From Diaporthe sp. PMI_573 (taxonomy: Eukaryota; Ascomycota; Sordariomycetes; Diaporthales; Diaporthaceae), in the NCBI GenBank assembly GCA_021399435.1, contig JAJTUP010000036.1, positions 1-64,000 of the forward strand: a stretch of 64,000 bases of DNA. The letters run 5' to 3'. The notes beneath the pieces are model-generated. The model saw nothing but the letters and a program-made list of their open reading frames with translations, was not told where the DNA came from and searched no databases. Both the position numbers and the translations under genes were made by a program. Of the stretch, positions 44,996 through 55,587 are shown in pieces; the first letter of the stretch is position 1; each line of letters opens with the position of its first letter.

Positions 44996-46783
44996 GCCCT
45001 GCAAATGGCGGCCGCCCTGCTGCGCTTGCTGCGGCTCTGGTACATAATGCCAGAAGGGCCCCCTTCTACAAACTATCATATGGAGGCCCGACGTCACCTC
45101 CCAGCACACGAAACACAGCATTATCTGCGATCCCGTCGACGGCCAGGAACACAGCAAAAGGGGCCGTCGTCGTGCACGTCGTGGTTGGCTCTGGTCGATC
45201 CCGGCACGCTCCCGGGCCCAGGGTTCCCCTTCCGCGACCAGTGCTCGACGGCAGATAGGCTCGAGATCCCAGGCACGCTCAGGCACGCTCTGCATTCGCG
45301 TAAATCGTGCCCCCAATTCGACGTCAGACAGCGTCATTAGTAATAACATGTGGATATGCCTGCCACCGGTTCAATCATATGTCAACATCGAGACCGTCTA
45401 CTTTCGCTTAAAAAAAAATGCGTCCGCTCTGTATCTCAGTCTACCATGATGGTTTCTTCTGTTTTGTTTTATCCTCCCCCTCTTCGGCTTCAGGTTGAAT
45501 CCGAAAGGCAGTCTGCCACCGACGGTGGAGGTCGTCGGCGATCGCCGCCCGAGCCACGTTCACCATCGCTTGAGCTCGTCAAGAATAGGTGCGTCTGCCC
45601 TGGAATTTGAAAAATTGTCTTAGACAACGTGGTCAAGTTCGTGTCGAGGCTTCTAGCCACCTATCCCACCAATCTGTTCTCTCCCGGGGTACTGTGTGGA
45701 GCTTTCTCATCTGACGGGGATAATTACTGTGGTACTGTACATTACTTATATGCATTCGGCTAGTTCTATGATGCGCAAATCATCAGCCCACCCGGATCTC
45801 ACGGCTTTTGAGTTGGCGTAAATGGTTTGCGAGTCTGTTTTGCAACATTGCGGATCAAAAATACGAGTCAGGAACATATGCAACAACTCAACCATAGAGT
45901 AAAATGACCTGGAGCAAATCCGCGACATACACACACCAACATGCATATTACACATATGACAGCGGTCCTTCTCAAGCTTTAAGACATTCGCAAGTTCGCC
46001 CTTGCGTCTATGCATTCGAGTACTGAGTGGTCCACAGGTACCTCTGTATCTGGATGGGAATCAATTCGGAACAAGTTATACACCCCAGCTAAGTAATTGC
46101 TGCTTAAGCATTGCTCAGTATCCTACCGTGGTTAACAAATAGCCTTCAGGTTTGCAAAGACCAACCCTCCCAACATACACCGTAAATTGGAGGGTCATAT
46201 ATAGCATTTGGAGAATTCAGGTTGCAGTATCAATAACAGCCACAACTACTACAAGGCATTTACCACACTGCAGAATAATACAAGAATCTATACAATAAAG
46301 GTGGGTATACCATGGTTGAGACGTGCTGATCTCATCATATCCGTCTGTAATTTAGTACACATCAAATGAGGTTTACAGCGCGGAAAATTAGCAAAGAGGA
46401 ATGTCAATTCTGACCTATCTTGCAGACTAGGCTCTGGTCCAACCTCGGATGCTGGCACTTTCTCTCCGTCCTCGAAGAGAAGTCAACTCGGCCGGGCGGA
46501 GAGAGAAAAGCCGCCATACCTCTTGGAGAACTCATCTTCCTCAGTCTCCTCTTCATCGGGCCACGAAACCCATGCGGAGTTTTGGGCCGTCTTGTGCCTA
46601 TGCCAACTTCAAGCTCTCTACCTATATCGGTACATAGAACCAATAGAAGACTTCCTCAAGGAAAAGCAACCGACGTGACTTTGGTCAGGCCATTTGAATT
46701 TGGCGGCCAGCCATGTTGATGGGAGCCAGCACCTTCCGGGACCTATAGGATGTCCTGAGTGTTGCCCAGATTCCGCACAGCGG

Positions 46784-46993
46784 TCAGGAGGTGGCGCATC
46801 CCGAGAGAGGCTGATCACCGCCTCGCGGAGAATTTCCTGGGGTGGATGGTTCCGGGTCGGGGACTTGGGTAACTGACCCACTCTCACAGCGGGGGCAGCA
46901 GGAAATTCCTCCCTCCTTGGGGTCTTCATCGTCGATCGCAAGACAGAATGATCTCTCACAGTCGTCACACTGCCAGTTGCTATACTGGAACAT
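46784..46993 (-). CDS. Small zinc-ribbon-like protein, 69 aa
   Basis: Intronless ATG-to-TGA frame. The protein begins MFQYSNWQCDDCERSFCLAI and contains two Cys pairs, CDDC (residues 9-12) and CCPRC (33-37), about 20 residues apart, as in a treble-clef or zinc-ribbon fold; the tail is Pro/Gly-rich. The start codon context is unusually good (GCCGCCGCCATG) and a TATA-like element (CCTTATATACGG on the coding strand, 47024-47035) lies only about 35 bp upstream. If that box were used, the 5' leader would be a few bases long. No family recognised. It could be a genuine small protein or a chance ORF with fortunate context. Confidence 0.5.
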   Translation of the reverse strand: MFQYSNWQCDDCERSFCLAIDDEDPKEGGISCCPRCESGSVTQVPDPEPSTPGNSPRGGDQPLSGCATS

Positions 46994-47711
46994 GGCGGCG
47001 GCGAGTTGCAGGCTTTGAAATACCGTATATAAGGCTTTTTGGTCTGCGAGCTGGGTATTTAGATGGAGTTTGCCAAAAGTCCTATTGCCTGAACGAGTAT
47101 TGTTATGTTGAGCTGTTCCTGAAAAAGCACTGAGATGGTGAGATATGTGAACCCTATTCCCATGAAAACCTTCCGGCTAGGCCTTTCTCTTCCAGTCTTG
47201 GTCAGCAAACAAAGTCATTGTATGGTCAGTGTAGGCTTGATGTTTGTCTTCTTTATTGTACTTGTCCAATCAGGGGCCCCTTCAGGCGCAGACAAAGCAA
47301 GGACAGACCCTTGCTTGAAGGCCATAGGGACAGAGTAGAATCATCTCAAGACATGAGAGATAGTCAACCCAATTTGACCTCGTTTGGCTTGCAAATGCCA
47401 TAACATGAAGGGCTAGTCTGACAGCACCCAATGAGAAGGAATGGAACCTCGCAACCCTTGGTCACTTCTATTACAGCGTGGATGCTGTTGTTGCCTGTGT
47501 ACACCTATGTCTCGTCTTGCAAATGTCCAGATGGCCACAAGAAAATCGCTATTGTGCCTCTCCCGTCCTCGAGTCTTCAATCCACAATCAACTTCCCGCT
47601 ATTTGCCGGTCAGTAATCACGCCGTCAGCGATACCCGAGATCCTCATCCCTAGACCATGACCATGGACTCTTCCCAGAAGGTACACCATTGCCCACTGAC
47701 TCCAAAGCTCA
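46994..47711. other. Intergenic region, nothing else seen
   Basis: 718 bp between the small zinc-ribbon ORF start and the E2 gene 3' end. Several plus-strand ORFs of 60-70 codons overlap here and look like chance. Confidence 0.35.
47024..47035 (-). promoter_or_regulatory. TATA-like element upstream of the small zinc-ribbon ORF
   Basis: CCTTATATACGG on the minus strand. Its distance to the ATG at 46993 is short for a normal leader, so either the leader is minimal or this is a chance match. Confidence 0.35.
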
Positions 47712-48542
47712 TCAACTGCTGGATTCCACCCCCTTAGCTGGTGGAGCCGGATATTCCTCCAGAATCTGGTCCAGAACCCTGTCAAGTCGTTCCTGGTCCT
47801 CATCCTCAGCTCCGATCCACCAACCCTGATGAGCAGGCTCGCCCTCCGCCACGGTGGCTTGAGCTTGATCAGAGACAAACGGGCGATCAAGTCTTTCCTC
47901 CTACTCCTTACCTGTCGCGTATTTCTGTGTCCACTCCCGGGCCGTCTCAATGGCGGCCTTCTCGTCCTCCTTCCATGACTTGGCGACGTCTGCAGCAAGC
48001 GGATCGTCTGGGTTGGGCGCGCCCAGGAGGGCTTGAATCGAGAGAAGGATGGTGCGGATCTGGAGGGCGGGAGACCAGTTGTCTATGGATTTGTCAGCTC
48101 GAATTCCACGTGCCGCCAGGACTCTGGACAGGGATGGTTGTTATATCACACTTTTCAGGACGTCGAGGCAGATGCGGCCAAGCTTGTCGACATTGGGGTG
48201 GAATATCTTGGTGAGGAAGCGGATCTTGGGAGGTGTCATGGGATAATCGTCGGGGAGGAACAGCTCCAGCTTGAATGTGCCACCTAGAATTCACCGGTCA
48301 GCCCTGTTTGCCTGGCTCGCATTACCGGACATGGCGCACCTTGATAGGGGGAGGAGTCCGGGCCGTCGATGGTGACATCAAAGTAGCGAAGGTTGTCCTC
48401 GTGAGGAACTGCACTGATTCCAGGCACACTGGGAAGGGAGTCAGATCAGAAGTCATGGTCTAGGCCTACGAGTTTGGCAGGTGGCATACGGCTCGGCCAT
48501 CAGGCGCTCTGTCTCCTTCACGATTCTCTTGGGCAAAGCCAT
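47712..48542 (-). CDS. UBC13: Ubc13-type ubiquitin-conjugating enzyme E2 with probable C-terminal extension
   Basis: E2 that, with a Uev partner, builds Lys63-linked ubiquitin chains in post-replication repair. Exons 48490-48542, 48340-48428, 48152-48283 and 47912-48082 (introns 61, 56 and 69 bp) encode the complete UBC fold: [15 protein letters not shown], the [17 protein letters not shown] turn, [25 protein letters not shown], the catalytic Cys in GRICLDVLK, and [29 protein letters not shown]. Reading through after KYAT would stop three codons later (GKE). Instead a GT-AG intron (47858-47911, branch CTGAT) leads to a fifth exon (47712-47857) adding about 46 acidic residues ([30 protein letters not shown]), total 196 aa. 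The core is certain; the extension is inferred from frame and codon quality. Divergent from MTC5. Confidence 0.88.
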
Positions 48543-49242
48543 GTCGAAATTCCTACTGCGGTGCAGCACAGCTGGTCTTTGAGTATTCGGTATCTGAAGA
48601 TAGCCTTGGCAGATCAAGATCTTCCTTGAGCCAGGCGATCCCGGGTCTTGTCTAGAATCAACCGCTCGAGATGTGCAGCTCGGGCCGGACCAGTGTGGCG
48701 CAGTCTGATACGGCAGACGGACGAGAGCTCCAGACCGACGAGCGGGAGTGTGGTATAGGAGAGAGTTGTGATGGTTTGCTAGGTTGCGAAGTGGTGAAAG
48801 GGAAGTAGCACGTCTGCATACAGTGGGGGAGATTACAAGCTGATGTTGGTGGTGATGGTATCATCGGTTACTTTGTGCCTAATGTTCCAAACAGGCAGGC
48901 AAGGCAGGGTGTTTGGTGGGATGTCTGCCAAGGAGGGGGCGGCCTGATTAGATAAGAGTGTTCGTACCCAAGTACCTAGGTACCGAGCACCGCTATGCCC
49001 AGCACGAGCAGCATCAAGGTCTTGTCAACCTCAGCTTGTCACCTGGGTGCAGAGGTGCAACTTTGCCATGTCGTGAGATGGGTATTTGCCGAATTCCTAT
49101 TCCCGATGCCCTCTTCATGTACTTTGCCGCTCAACCTACAATAACAGCCTGCCCCATATACCACATGATTCAAGGACTGGTCCCTTTGTGACCAACACAA
49201 GCATGGTCTCCCATAGACTGCCACTCCTCGGGCACTTTCATC
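48543..49242. promoter_or_regulatory. Divergent promoter (UBC13 / MTC5)
   Basis: 700 bp between two outward-facing start codons; must contain both promoters. No clear TATA box. Confidence 0.45.
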
Positions 49243-52200
49243 ATGCCTCTAGCCTTTGACCAGCTCAAGGCATCGCCGAAAAAGGTGAAGACCATCAAAT
49301 CAGCCTATGAGAGCGAAAGCTTCGATGCGGATGGCACTATCCACGTGGATGGCGTGGTCGGCTCTGCCACCATATCACCATCCGGCCGTGATGTTGCTCT
49401 TGCGTCTCCGGAAGGGCTGGCCATCATCGACCTCGACTCCCCCTACAGTCCGCCTCGTCGCCTGAGCAGTCATGGACTCCCGTGGCTTGTCGTCGATGTT
49501 CAGTGGTCACCCTTTGCTGCCCGGGATTACTGGGTCGCATCTACCGCCAACCATCGATGTCTCGTCTGGAACCTGAACCTCCGAGATGACTCGACTTCTG
49601 GTGCCATCGAGCATTCCCTGCAGGGACACACTAGGGCAATTACTGATGTCAACTTCTCCGCCCATCATCCTGACCTTTTGGCAACCTGTGCCGTAGACGG
49701 CTACGTCCATTGCTGGGATCTGAGGCGGCCGAGGCAACCAGCCCTCACGTTCTGCGACTGGTTTGCCGGAGCCACCCAGGTCAAGTACAGCCGCCAAGAT
49801 CCTTTCATCATCGCATCTTCTCACGACAGGTGGCTCCACATATGGGACGAGCGGAAGTCATCTGAGCCATTGAGGTCCATCAGCGCTCATACTTCCAAGA
49901 TTTACGGCATCGATTGGAATCGTTTCACTGCCACCGCTATTGTGACCTGCTCGTTGGATAGGAGTATCAAGTTCTGGGACTACAGAAATACCGAGGATGT
50001 TCCAGAAAGGGTCATTAGAACCGAATTCCCAGTCTGGCGTGCCAGGCACACGCCCTTCGGAAGAGGTCTGCTGGCTATGCCTCAAAATGAGCCGGGACAT
50101 CTGTATCTTTTCGACCGACGCATGGGCCCCGATACTCCTGTTGACGGACAAGTTGAGCCAGTCGCGACGTTTGAGGGCCATGGTAATCACAAGGCGAAGG
50201 AATTCCTCTGGAGAGCCCGCGGTGGCATCACAGAAGACAGGCTCGACAACCGCGAATTCCAGTTGGTATCCTGGGGCGAGGACAACAAGCTCCGTTTGAC
50301 ACGCACGGAACCTCATGTCCTGGAGTCAGTGGGACACGTCAAGGGCATGGCGGCAAGAACAAACCTGGTGATAACCAGAAAAGGAGCCACCTACAAGACC
50401 TTTCGGACCGTAGATGATGGCAATCATCTTCGACGAACAGCGACAATGAGCGACTCTCGGACTGGGGTTTCTCGCCAGAGCGCACTTACTCTGGGCATGA
50501 AGCTACCATCGTACCGGACGGGCCCGTCCTGGAAAGGGCCGTCCATGAAAGCTAAGAATTCGAGAACCGGCAAAGTGGACAGGAGCCAGGCTCAGATGAA
50601 CTGGATGAGAGGTATCACGATGACTAAGAGGAAATCGAGTACCGACTTTCCGCAGCGAGCAGCATCTAAAGATTCCTCAATGTTCGGGCTAGGCTTTCAT
50701 GACGACCAGTGGGGCGAGCCAGAGTCGCTACAAGAAGAGTTCGTCCGGATCAGCACTCAGTTGCCCAACGTCAAGTGGGACAGTATCAACATGGATACGC
50801 TTATACTCAACGCCTCTTTGAAGGGCCCGTGGGGCGTGGACGGTGATGACATCTTCATCAAAGCCAAGGTTGATATCCCTCATGCCTATCCCAAGAACAA
50901 AGCACCCAAGTTTATCATCGAGAGGAATGCTTTCATGCCGCCCGGCGCTCATGAAAAACTCGAAGGCGAGGTTCACCAGATCGCTGCACAATTTTTAAAA
51001 CGCAGACAGAATTGCCTCGCTGCGGCCTTCTCTTACCTGCTTGGAGAGGCCGACCTAACTCAAAGCACGACGTTCTTCAAGAACGTGCGCGACCTTGACG
51101 ACGGAATAGATGTGCTCGCTGACGAAAGCTCGAGCGATGATTCGGACAACGATATCCCAGCTGGAGCATCGGCATCCATGTCCATGTCGCAAGAACTAAG
51201 CGCAAGCACTGAAATCGATAATACTCTGGCGCCGAGTCACCGTCCTGCCATACCTCCAGTGATCAGAACATGCGGCGCTCGTTTTTCAAATGATGGGCGA
51301 CTGGTCAACTTCTTTCCTACTAAGGAAGCCAAGGCTCTACTTTTCAGTCCAAACGAGACTCTTAGGGAGCGTCCAAAAGATCAGCCAACGTTCGCCGGCT
51401 TTGGTCGTCTCACTCATGAGTCTCCTCCGCGGCAGCGCTACCTTGACGGTGACGCCTCGGTGAACGATGATGTATCAGCCATGTCAGACGATTCGGATGA
51501 CTCGTCGTCTTCGAGCGATTCAGAGATGACCACCATGCATAAAATTAGTTTGTGGTACCGTCCAGGACGCCGCCTCCACAAGACCTGGAGTGCAAACGAG
51601 TCGCTCCGTTCCAGTGGTGGAGGAACTGGTGCAGGTACAGGAACAGGGACAGGAACCGGCACAAATCGTCGCCGGACCGGACGACCGAAGAATATAGTGT
51701 CATTGCATGATATGCGGGACATGCTACCGTCGAAGAAGCAGTTTGCCGAAGAGTATATTATCTTTGGCGATGGAGCCTACGTCTGCGAACACAATGCTCA
51801 CGTGGCGGAGAAGTATGGTCACTACGACTTAGTCAACATATGGAGATATGCAGCCCTTCTCTTGAGATCAGACATCCCGCTGGAGTTACATGAGCATCGC
51901 CACAAAGACAAGTCCGTCCTTGTCATTGCTAAAGATGCGCTTTCGAAAAACAGGAGCCACGAGCATAGTGCAGGTACCGATGAGCACCTCAGAGGACGGG
52001 TCAAGTGGGGCCACCACCCACTCGCGCGAGACTTTGTCCATGATTTGTTCGACTATTTCGAACAGATGGGGGATGTGCAGATGTTGGCGATGCTCTCATG
52101 CATATTCGGAGAGTCATCTGCGGAGGACAGTGTGGCGTATGCCGAATCTCGCTTGACACAGCCAGAAACACCGCTGCCGATGAAAGCGCCATCGTTCTCC

Positions 52201-53934
52201 TTGGAATACTTCCCGACAGATGCTGCAGAGTGGAGCATGGAGCGGAGGAGTGGCTACAGCTCGGCAGTAACTACACCCCGAACGTCGCAGACGCCCGTTG
52301 TCTTTTCCGATCCGCAGAGCCCAGATATACTCTGGATGGGAGATACATCTTCACAGTCGTACTCGACTGGTGAGACCCCGCCACACAGATTCTTCAAGGA
52401 CCATCATCTCAATGAGATAGACCACACTCAGAGCCTTTCCACGTCTCCAAATGACCGCGCTATCCGTCGGTCCCAGTCCGCTCTGGCATCAACATTCACT
52501 TCAGGCATGCCACGTGGGTTTACTTCGTTGACGTCCACATCTCCTCCAGGGCGCAAACGCCCCAGTCCAGCCGAGAGGATCATGGAAAATATATCCCATA
52601 TTCATGGTAACATTACCTGGGGAGGTTCGATATACTTCGGAGCGCCTTCGGAGGCCACAGAGACAGCAAGAACGTCAGTGTCAGATGACGAGTTCCGCAG
52701 AGACGAGCTCGTCTCCACGATTCCGGTTAGCGTAACCGTGGCTGTGGCAAACGAATCGGCATTCGATGACGACGGATGGCTTGCTCTGCCTCTGCTGGAC
52801 CCCAGCCGTGGTCCAGATTATGCAGGCTATCGCTACGCCTATGCTGAGATGCTGCAGATGTGGCGTCTCCCTCTCGCGCGGTTGGAAATCATGAAGTTCA
52901 ACGTGCTTGAGGAGGGCAGCTGGAACGGAGGCGCACGTCTCAGCGCTGACAGCAGCCGCATTGAATCAGCCATCCACGATGTCAGCCAGTCTGCAACAGG
53001 CACGACCTCTCCTACAATTATACTCGGTGGCAAACGCGAACAACTCCACACGCTGCAAGCGTCCGGCCGTGGCCTCGACGTGACAGGCATCTGTCGTGTC
53101 CATGAGATGCAGCTACAACCACTGCAGTATTCCCAAAACCCCTCTCTTGGAGGGGCCGTCGGTGTTTGTGAGAGATGTAGGCGCACGCAGACACAGCTTA
53201 CGTGTGTGTACTGCCACGAGCCCATCAACGCGCTCTACCCGGCTTGCCTGGGCTGCGGGTGTGTCTTCCACGAAAATTGCCTAGCTGAGTGGCATAGTAT
53301 GGGGGAGATTGAGTGTCCTGCTGGGGACGATTGCGACTGTGTCGAGGAGGCAGACAAGGGTCAGGTCGAGACCTGGGTGGCCATGAGGGCGGCTTTGGGG
53401 ATGGGGCGCGAGAGGACCGAGACTTACGGCCACTCAAGGGCGAAGACCAGTCACGGTGAGAAGGACATCGCGCGGGAACGGAGTGGCAGCGGCAGCGGCA
53501 GCGGCAGCGGCAGCGGGAGTACCCTGTCCTCCGGGGCTGGGCTTGGCAAGGCCGCGGTCATGGTGAGCAGACTCAGACGAAAGTCGGCGCCGGCGCCATT
53601 TTCGATAGGCCCTGAGGGCGATGCTGCTGATGATCAGTCTTCTACCCCTGCAGTCGGGCCGGACTCCCCTGCAAGCGTCTCGGGCTTCCAGGTGGTAAGA
53701 TCGCCTCTCGAGCGCGAGAGTGACGGCGACAGCCTCGCCTCAATGCCGTCGGCGGGCTCTGCGAACACGCCTGCCAAGCCAAGCCCCCTTGGCCCTGGAG
53801 TGTCTGCTGCGAGGGTAAGCTTGGGGAACAGGCTGAAAAGCCTCGAGGCTAGAAGACCGAGTGGCTTCAGGCGGAAGAGTGGTGATAATGAGGGTGGCCA
53901 CGGTGCCGGTGGGAGTGGCAAGAGGAGCAAATAA
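49243..53934 (+). CDS. MTC5: Mtc5/WDR59, SEA (GATOR2) complex subunit
   Basis: Vacuole-associated scaffold that relieves SEACIT/GATOR1 inhibition of TORC1 in nutrient sensing. Intronless, 1563 aa. An N-terminal WD40 propeller (about 40-370; VHCWDLR, LHIWDER and IKFWDYR repeats) is followed by a basic linker. An RWD domain lies at about 499-605 (EEFVRISTQLPNVKWDS ... HAYPKNKAPKF). A long Ser/Asp-rich middle includes a (GT)n run near 795 (GTGTGTGTGT as residues) and a helical block with conserved YVCEHNAHVAEKYGHYDLVNIW (about 847-868). A C-terminal zinc module (about 1307-1367: CERC, CVYC, CLGCGCVFHENCL, CP-CDC) is followed by a (GS)n run and a basic tail. WD40-RWD-RING order is that of Mtc5/WDR59. 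Confidence 0.92.
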   Translation: MPLAFDQLKASPKKVKTIKSAYESESFDADGTIHVDGVVGSATISPSGRDVALASPEGLAIIDLDSPYSPPRRLSSHGLPWLVVDVQWSPFAARDYWVASTANHRCLVWNLNLRDDSTSGAIEHSLQGHTRAITDVNFSAHHPDLLATCAVDGYVHCWDLRRPRQPALTFCDWFAGATQVKYSRQDPFIIASSHDRWLHIWDERKSSEPLRSISAHTSKIYGIDWNRFTATAIVTCSLDRSIKFWDYRNTEDVPERVIRTEFPVWRARHTPFGRGLLAMPQNEPGHLYLFDRRMGPDTPVDGQVEPVATFEGHGNHKAKEFLWRARGGITEDRLDNREFQLVSWGEDNKLRLTRTEPHVLESVGHVKGMAARTNLVITRKGATYKTFRTVDDGNHLRRTATMSDSRTGVSRQSALTLGMKLPSYRTGPSWKGPSMKAKNSRTGKVDRSQAQMNWMRGITMTKRKSSTDFPQRAASKDSSMFGLGFHDDQWGEPESLQEEFVRISTQLPNVKWDSINMDTLILNASLKGPWGVDGDDIFIKAKVDIPHAYPKNKAPKFIIERNAFMPPGAHEKLEGEVHQIAAQFLKRRQNCLAAAFSYLLGEADLTQSTTFFKNVRDLDDGIDVLADESSSDDSDNDIPAGASASMSMSQELSASTEIDNTLAPSHRPAIPPVIRTCGARFSNDGRLVNFFPTKEAKALLFSPNETLRERPKDQPTFAGFGRLTHESPPRQRYLDGDASVNDDVSAMSDDSDDSSSSSDSEMTTMHKISLWYRPGRRLHKTWSANESLRSSGGGTGAGTGTGTGTGTNRRRTGRPKNIVSLHDMRDMLPSKKQFAEEYIIFGDGAYVCEHNAHVAEKYGHYDLVNIWRYAALLLRSDIPLELHEHRHKDKSVLVIAKDALSKNRSHEHSAGTDEHLRGRVKWGHHPLARDFVHDLFDYFEQMGDVQMLAMLSCIFGESSAEDSVAYAESRLTQPETPLPMKAPSFSLEYFPTDAAEWSMERRSGYSSAVTTPRTSQTPVVFSDPQSPDILWMGDTSSQSYSTGETPPHRFFKDHHLNEIDHTQSLSTSPNDRAIRRSQSALASTFTSGMPRGFTSLTSTSPPGRKRPSPAERIMENISHIHGNITWGGSIYFGAPSEATETARTSVSDDEFRRDELVSTIPVSVTVAVANESAFDDDGWLALPLLDPSRGPDYAGYRYAYAEMLQMWRLPLARLEIMKFNVLEEGSWNGGARLSADSSRIESAIHDVSQSATGTTSPTIILGGKREQLHTLQASGRGLDVTGICRVHEMQLQPLQYSQNPSLGGAVGVCERCRRTQTQLTCVYCHEPINALYPACLGCGCVFHENCLAEWHSMGEIECPAGDDCDCVEEADKGQVETWVAMRAALGMGRERTETYGHSRAKTSHGEKDIARERSGSGSGSGSGSGSTLSSGAGLGKAAVMVSRLRRKSAPAPFSIGPEGDAADDQSSTPAVGPDSPASVSGFQVVRSPLERESDGDSLASMPSAGSANTPAKPSPLGPGVSAARVSLGNRLKSLEARRPSGFRRKSGDNEGGHGAGGSGKRSK

Positions 53935-54349
53935 TGAGCAGTGCAACTTCATGTATAAGGATTATGGGGGCATTTCGGCGTGTGTGTTGTACTCTGGTTT
54001 TGCACTTTCAGCTTTCGGGATAACGACTTAATACCCATGCAGGATGTACTGATGCTAAATCTACAGTCCTACCGGAAAGTCAACATTGACTCCGCAGTGT
54101 TTCTCGATCGAATCACTTAATACTCGGGCCGCTCAAATTTGACAGGCAGGCCAGGCTCCATTCGCGGCGCCGTCGTTACCATGGCAGACGTGCCTAAACG
54201 CGTCCCGGAAGGTGACACATTTCCCTGTAGTGCTTACCTGGTAAGGCGTCTTATAAAATGCTCATCAATGCCACCCACATTTTCACACTGTTCCTCCGTA
54301 AACGTCTCGGGATGCACAGCGCCTTTCCCGGCGACAAGAGTTCGCGAAT
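53935..54349. other. Terminator region of MTC5
   Basis: About 400 bp; no gene seen. Plus-strand ORF 54139-54549 overlaps the pseudogene on the other strand and is regarded as its shadow. Confidence 0.35.
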
Positions 54350-55005
54350 GGTGGTCATCAGCCGCTAGCTCCCGAGCCGCTGCCTCGTTTGCAGCCATCT
54401 CCGGGCGTGCGAGGCGTCCATCTCATACAAGTACCGTGGCGGCAGGTGGTCGGAATGACGCTGCGGCTTGTCCCCTGTCTTCTGGAACATGTCTCCCTCG
54501 AGCTCCGTCCGCGCGGTTGCCCTACGCCTGCAGCGGCGTTGGTATATAAAGACACCGAGGGCGAAGAGGCAGATTGCGGCGATTCCGCCGGTGACTGGTC
54601 CCGCGATCCAGGCTCTGCTTCTCTGGGTGTCTGAGCCCGTTAAGAAGATCAGGTCAGTCCCAGCACCACGGTAATGGTCAGTCTGAACAGCTGCTCGCCT
54701 GTGGATGAAGAACTGCTGGAGAGAGAGAGGTCTGCGCTGAGGGGTCGCCGGAGGTGGGCGACGCAGTGGACAGAGGCGCGAGACTCATAGGTGTGGCCCG
54801 GATCTGATTGATCTTTTCTTGGAGCGTGTGCATCTGCGACGAGTAGGTGGAAGGCACCGCAGCCGAGAACCACGAGGGGACCGATGTCGCCTCCAAGGCC
54901 GCGTACATCAAGCTCGTAGCGTGCCCCGTCACGCTCGCCGCTCTGGCGGAAAGACTCACAGAGTGAGCGGGTTCGCTGAAGATGGATGCAGGAATATGGA
55001 CTATT
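54350..55005 (-). pseudogene. Broken single-pass membrane-protein gene (5'-truncated, frameshifted)
   Basis: The minus strand shows consecutive pieces of a fungal secreted/membrane protein in different frames. First is an ectodomain fragment (LMYAALEATSVPSWFSAAVP ... LQEKINQIRATP) near 54910-54790, of the PSW(Y/F)xxLP type. Then comes a Ser-run stalk (SLSSSSSSTGEQ) near 54720, then a transmembrane helix with RRR stop-transfer (AGPVTGGIAAICLFALGVFI, about 54615-54540), then a cytoplasmic tail that shifts frame again near 54430 (PRYLYEMD... to MAANEAAARELAADDHH). No start codon or signal peptide precedes the first piece. Unlike the transposon block there is no RIP signature. It could be a functional multi-intron gene that I mis-join, but no good splice sites explain the shifts. 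Confidence 0.45.
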
Positions 55006-55587
55006 TGTATTCTTTGATTTAAACAGTGACTTTCCAATCTACTTCTGCAAACCAGTGTTCTGTTAGATGCCACTATTTTGCACTATATGTCTTAAGTGTT
55101 GAGCCGTGCCTAGTCTCCGCCGCTATTCGCGCCGGCGAAAAGGTCACTCTATAAGTCTCTGCAATTTGTTTTTGATTATAAGATTCCAGGGCAGTTAATC
55201 CTTCAGGATGCTTTCTGGTCATGAAGACACCAGTTCCATCGATAGGGTAGGGACGTTTGCCTCGTCTCGCCTCGCCGGTATAAGCATATGCTGTTGATTA
55301 GCTCGTATTATACATACAGCGATTGAGTCATCCCTCGATAAGTTTATGATAAGACAGGAGTCTCCTATATGAATTAAGTGGTTTTGTTTTTAATCCGTGT
55401 ACGTACGCTTCTTAAGCAGTACTATATGAATTAAAGTCCCCAATTTGAAGCTAAACAGGTTGGAGGCAATCATAGAGTTTAATATTCCAACTTATATTTT
55501 CCATCTTCTCTCAACCTATGCCCCTTCTCACACAGAGTAGTGTCGATAATCATTGTCAGAATATCTGTGCTGCCACATTGGTGGCGG
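55006..55587. other. AT-richer intergenic region
   Basis: No ORF above background and no repeat recognised. Composition drops toward AT between about 55140 and 55560. Confidence 0.35.

Larger units (their letters stand above)
42996..46783. other. 3.8-kb gene-poor region with GC-rich tandem repeats
   Basis: Includes the promoter of the 218-aa protein gene. Several minisatellite-like stretches are listed separately. Overlapping plus/minus frames at 43408-44141 reflect G-rich/C-rich repeats rather than genes. From about 45600 to 46400 the base composition becomes AT-richer with no ORF. I see no RNA gene. Confidence 0.45.
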
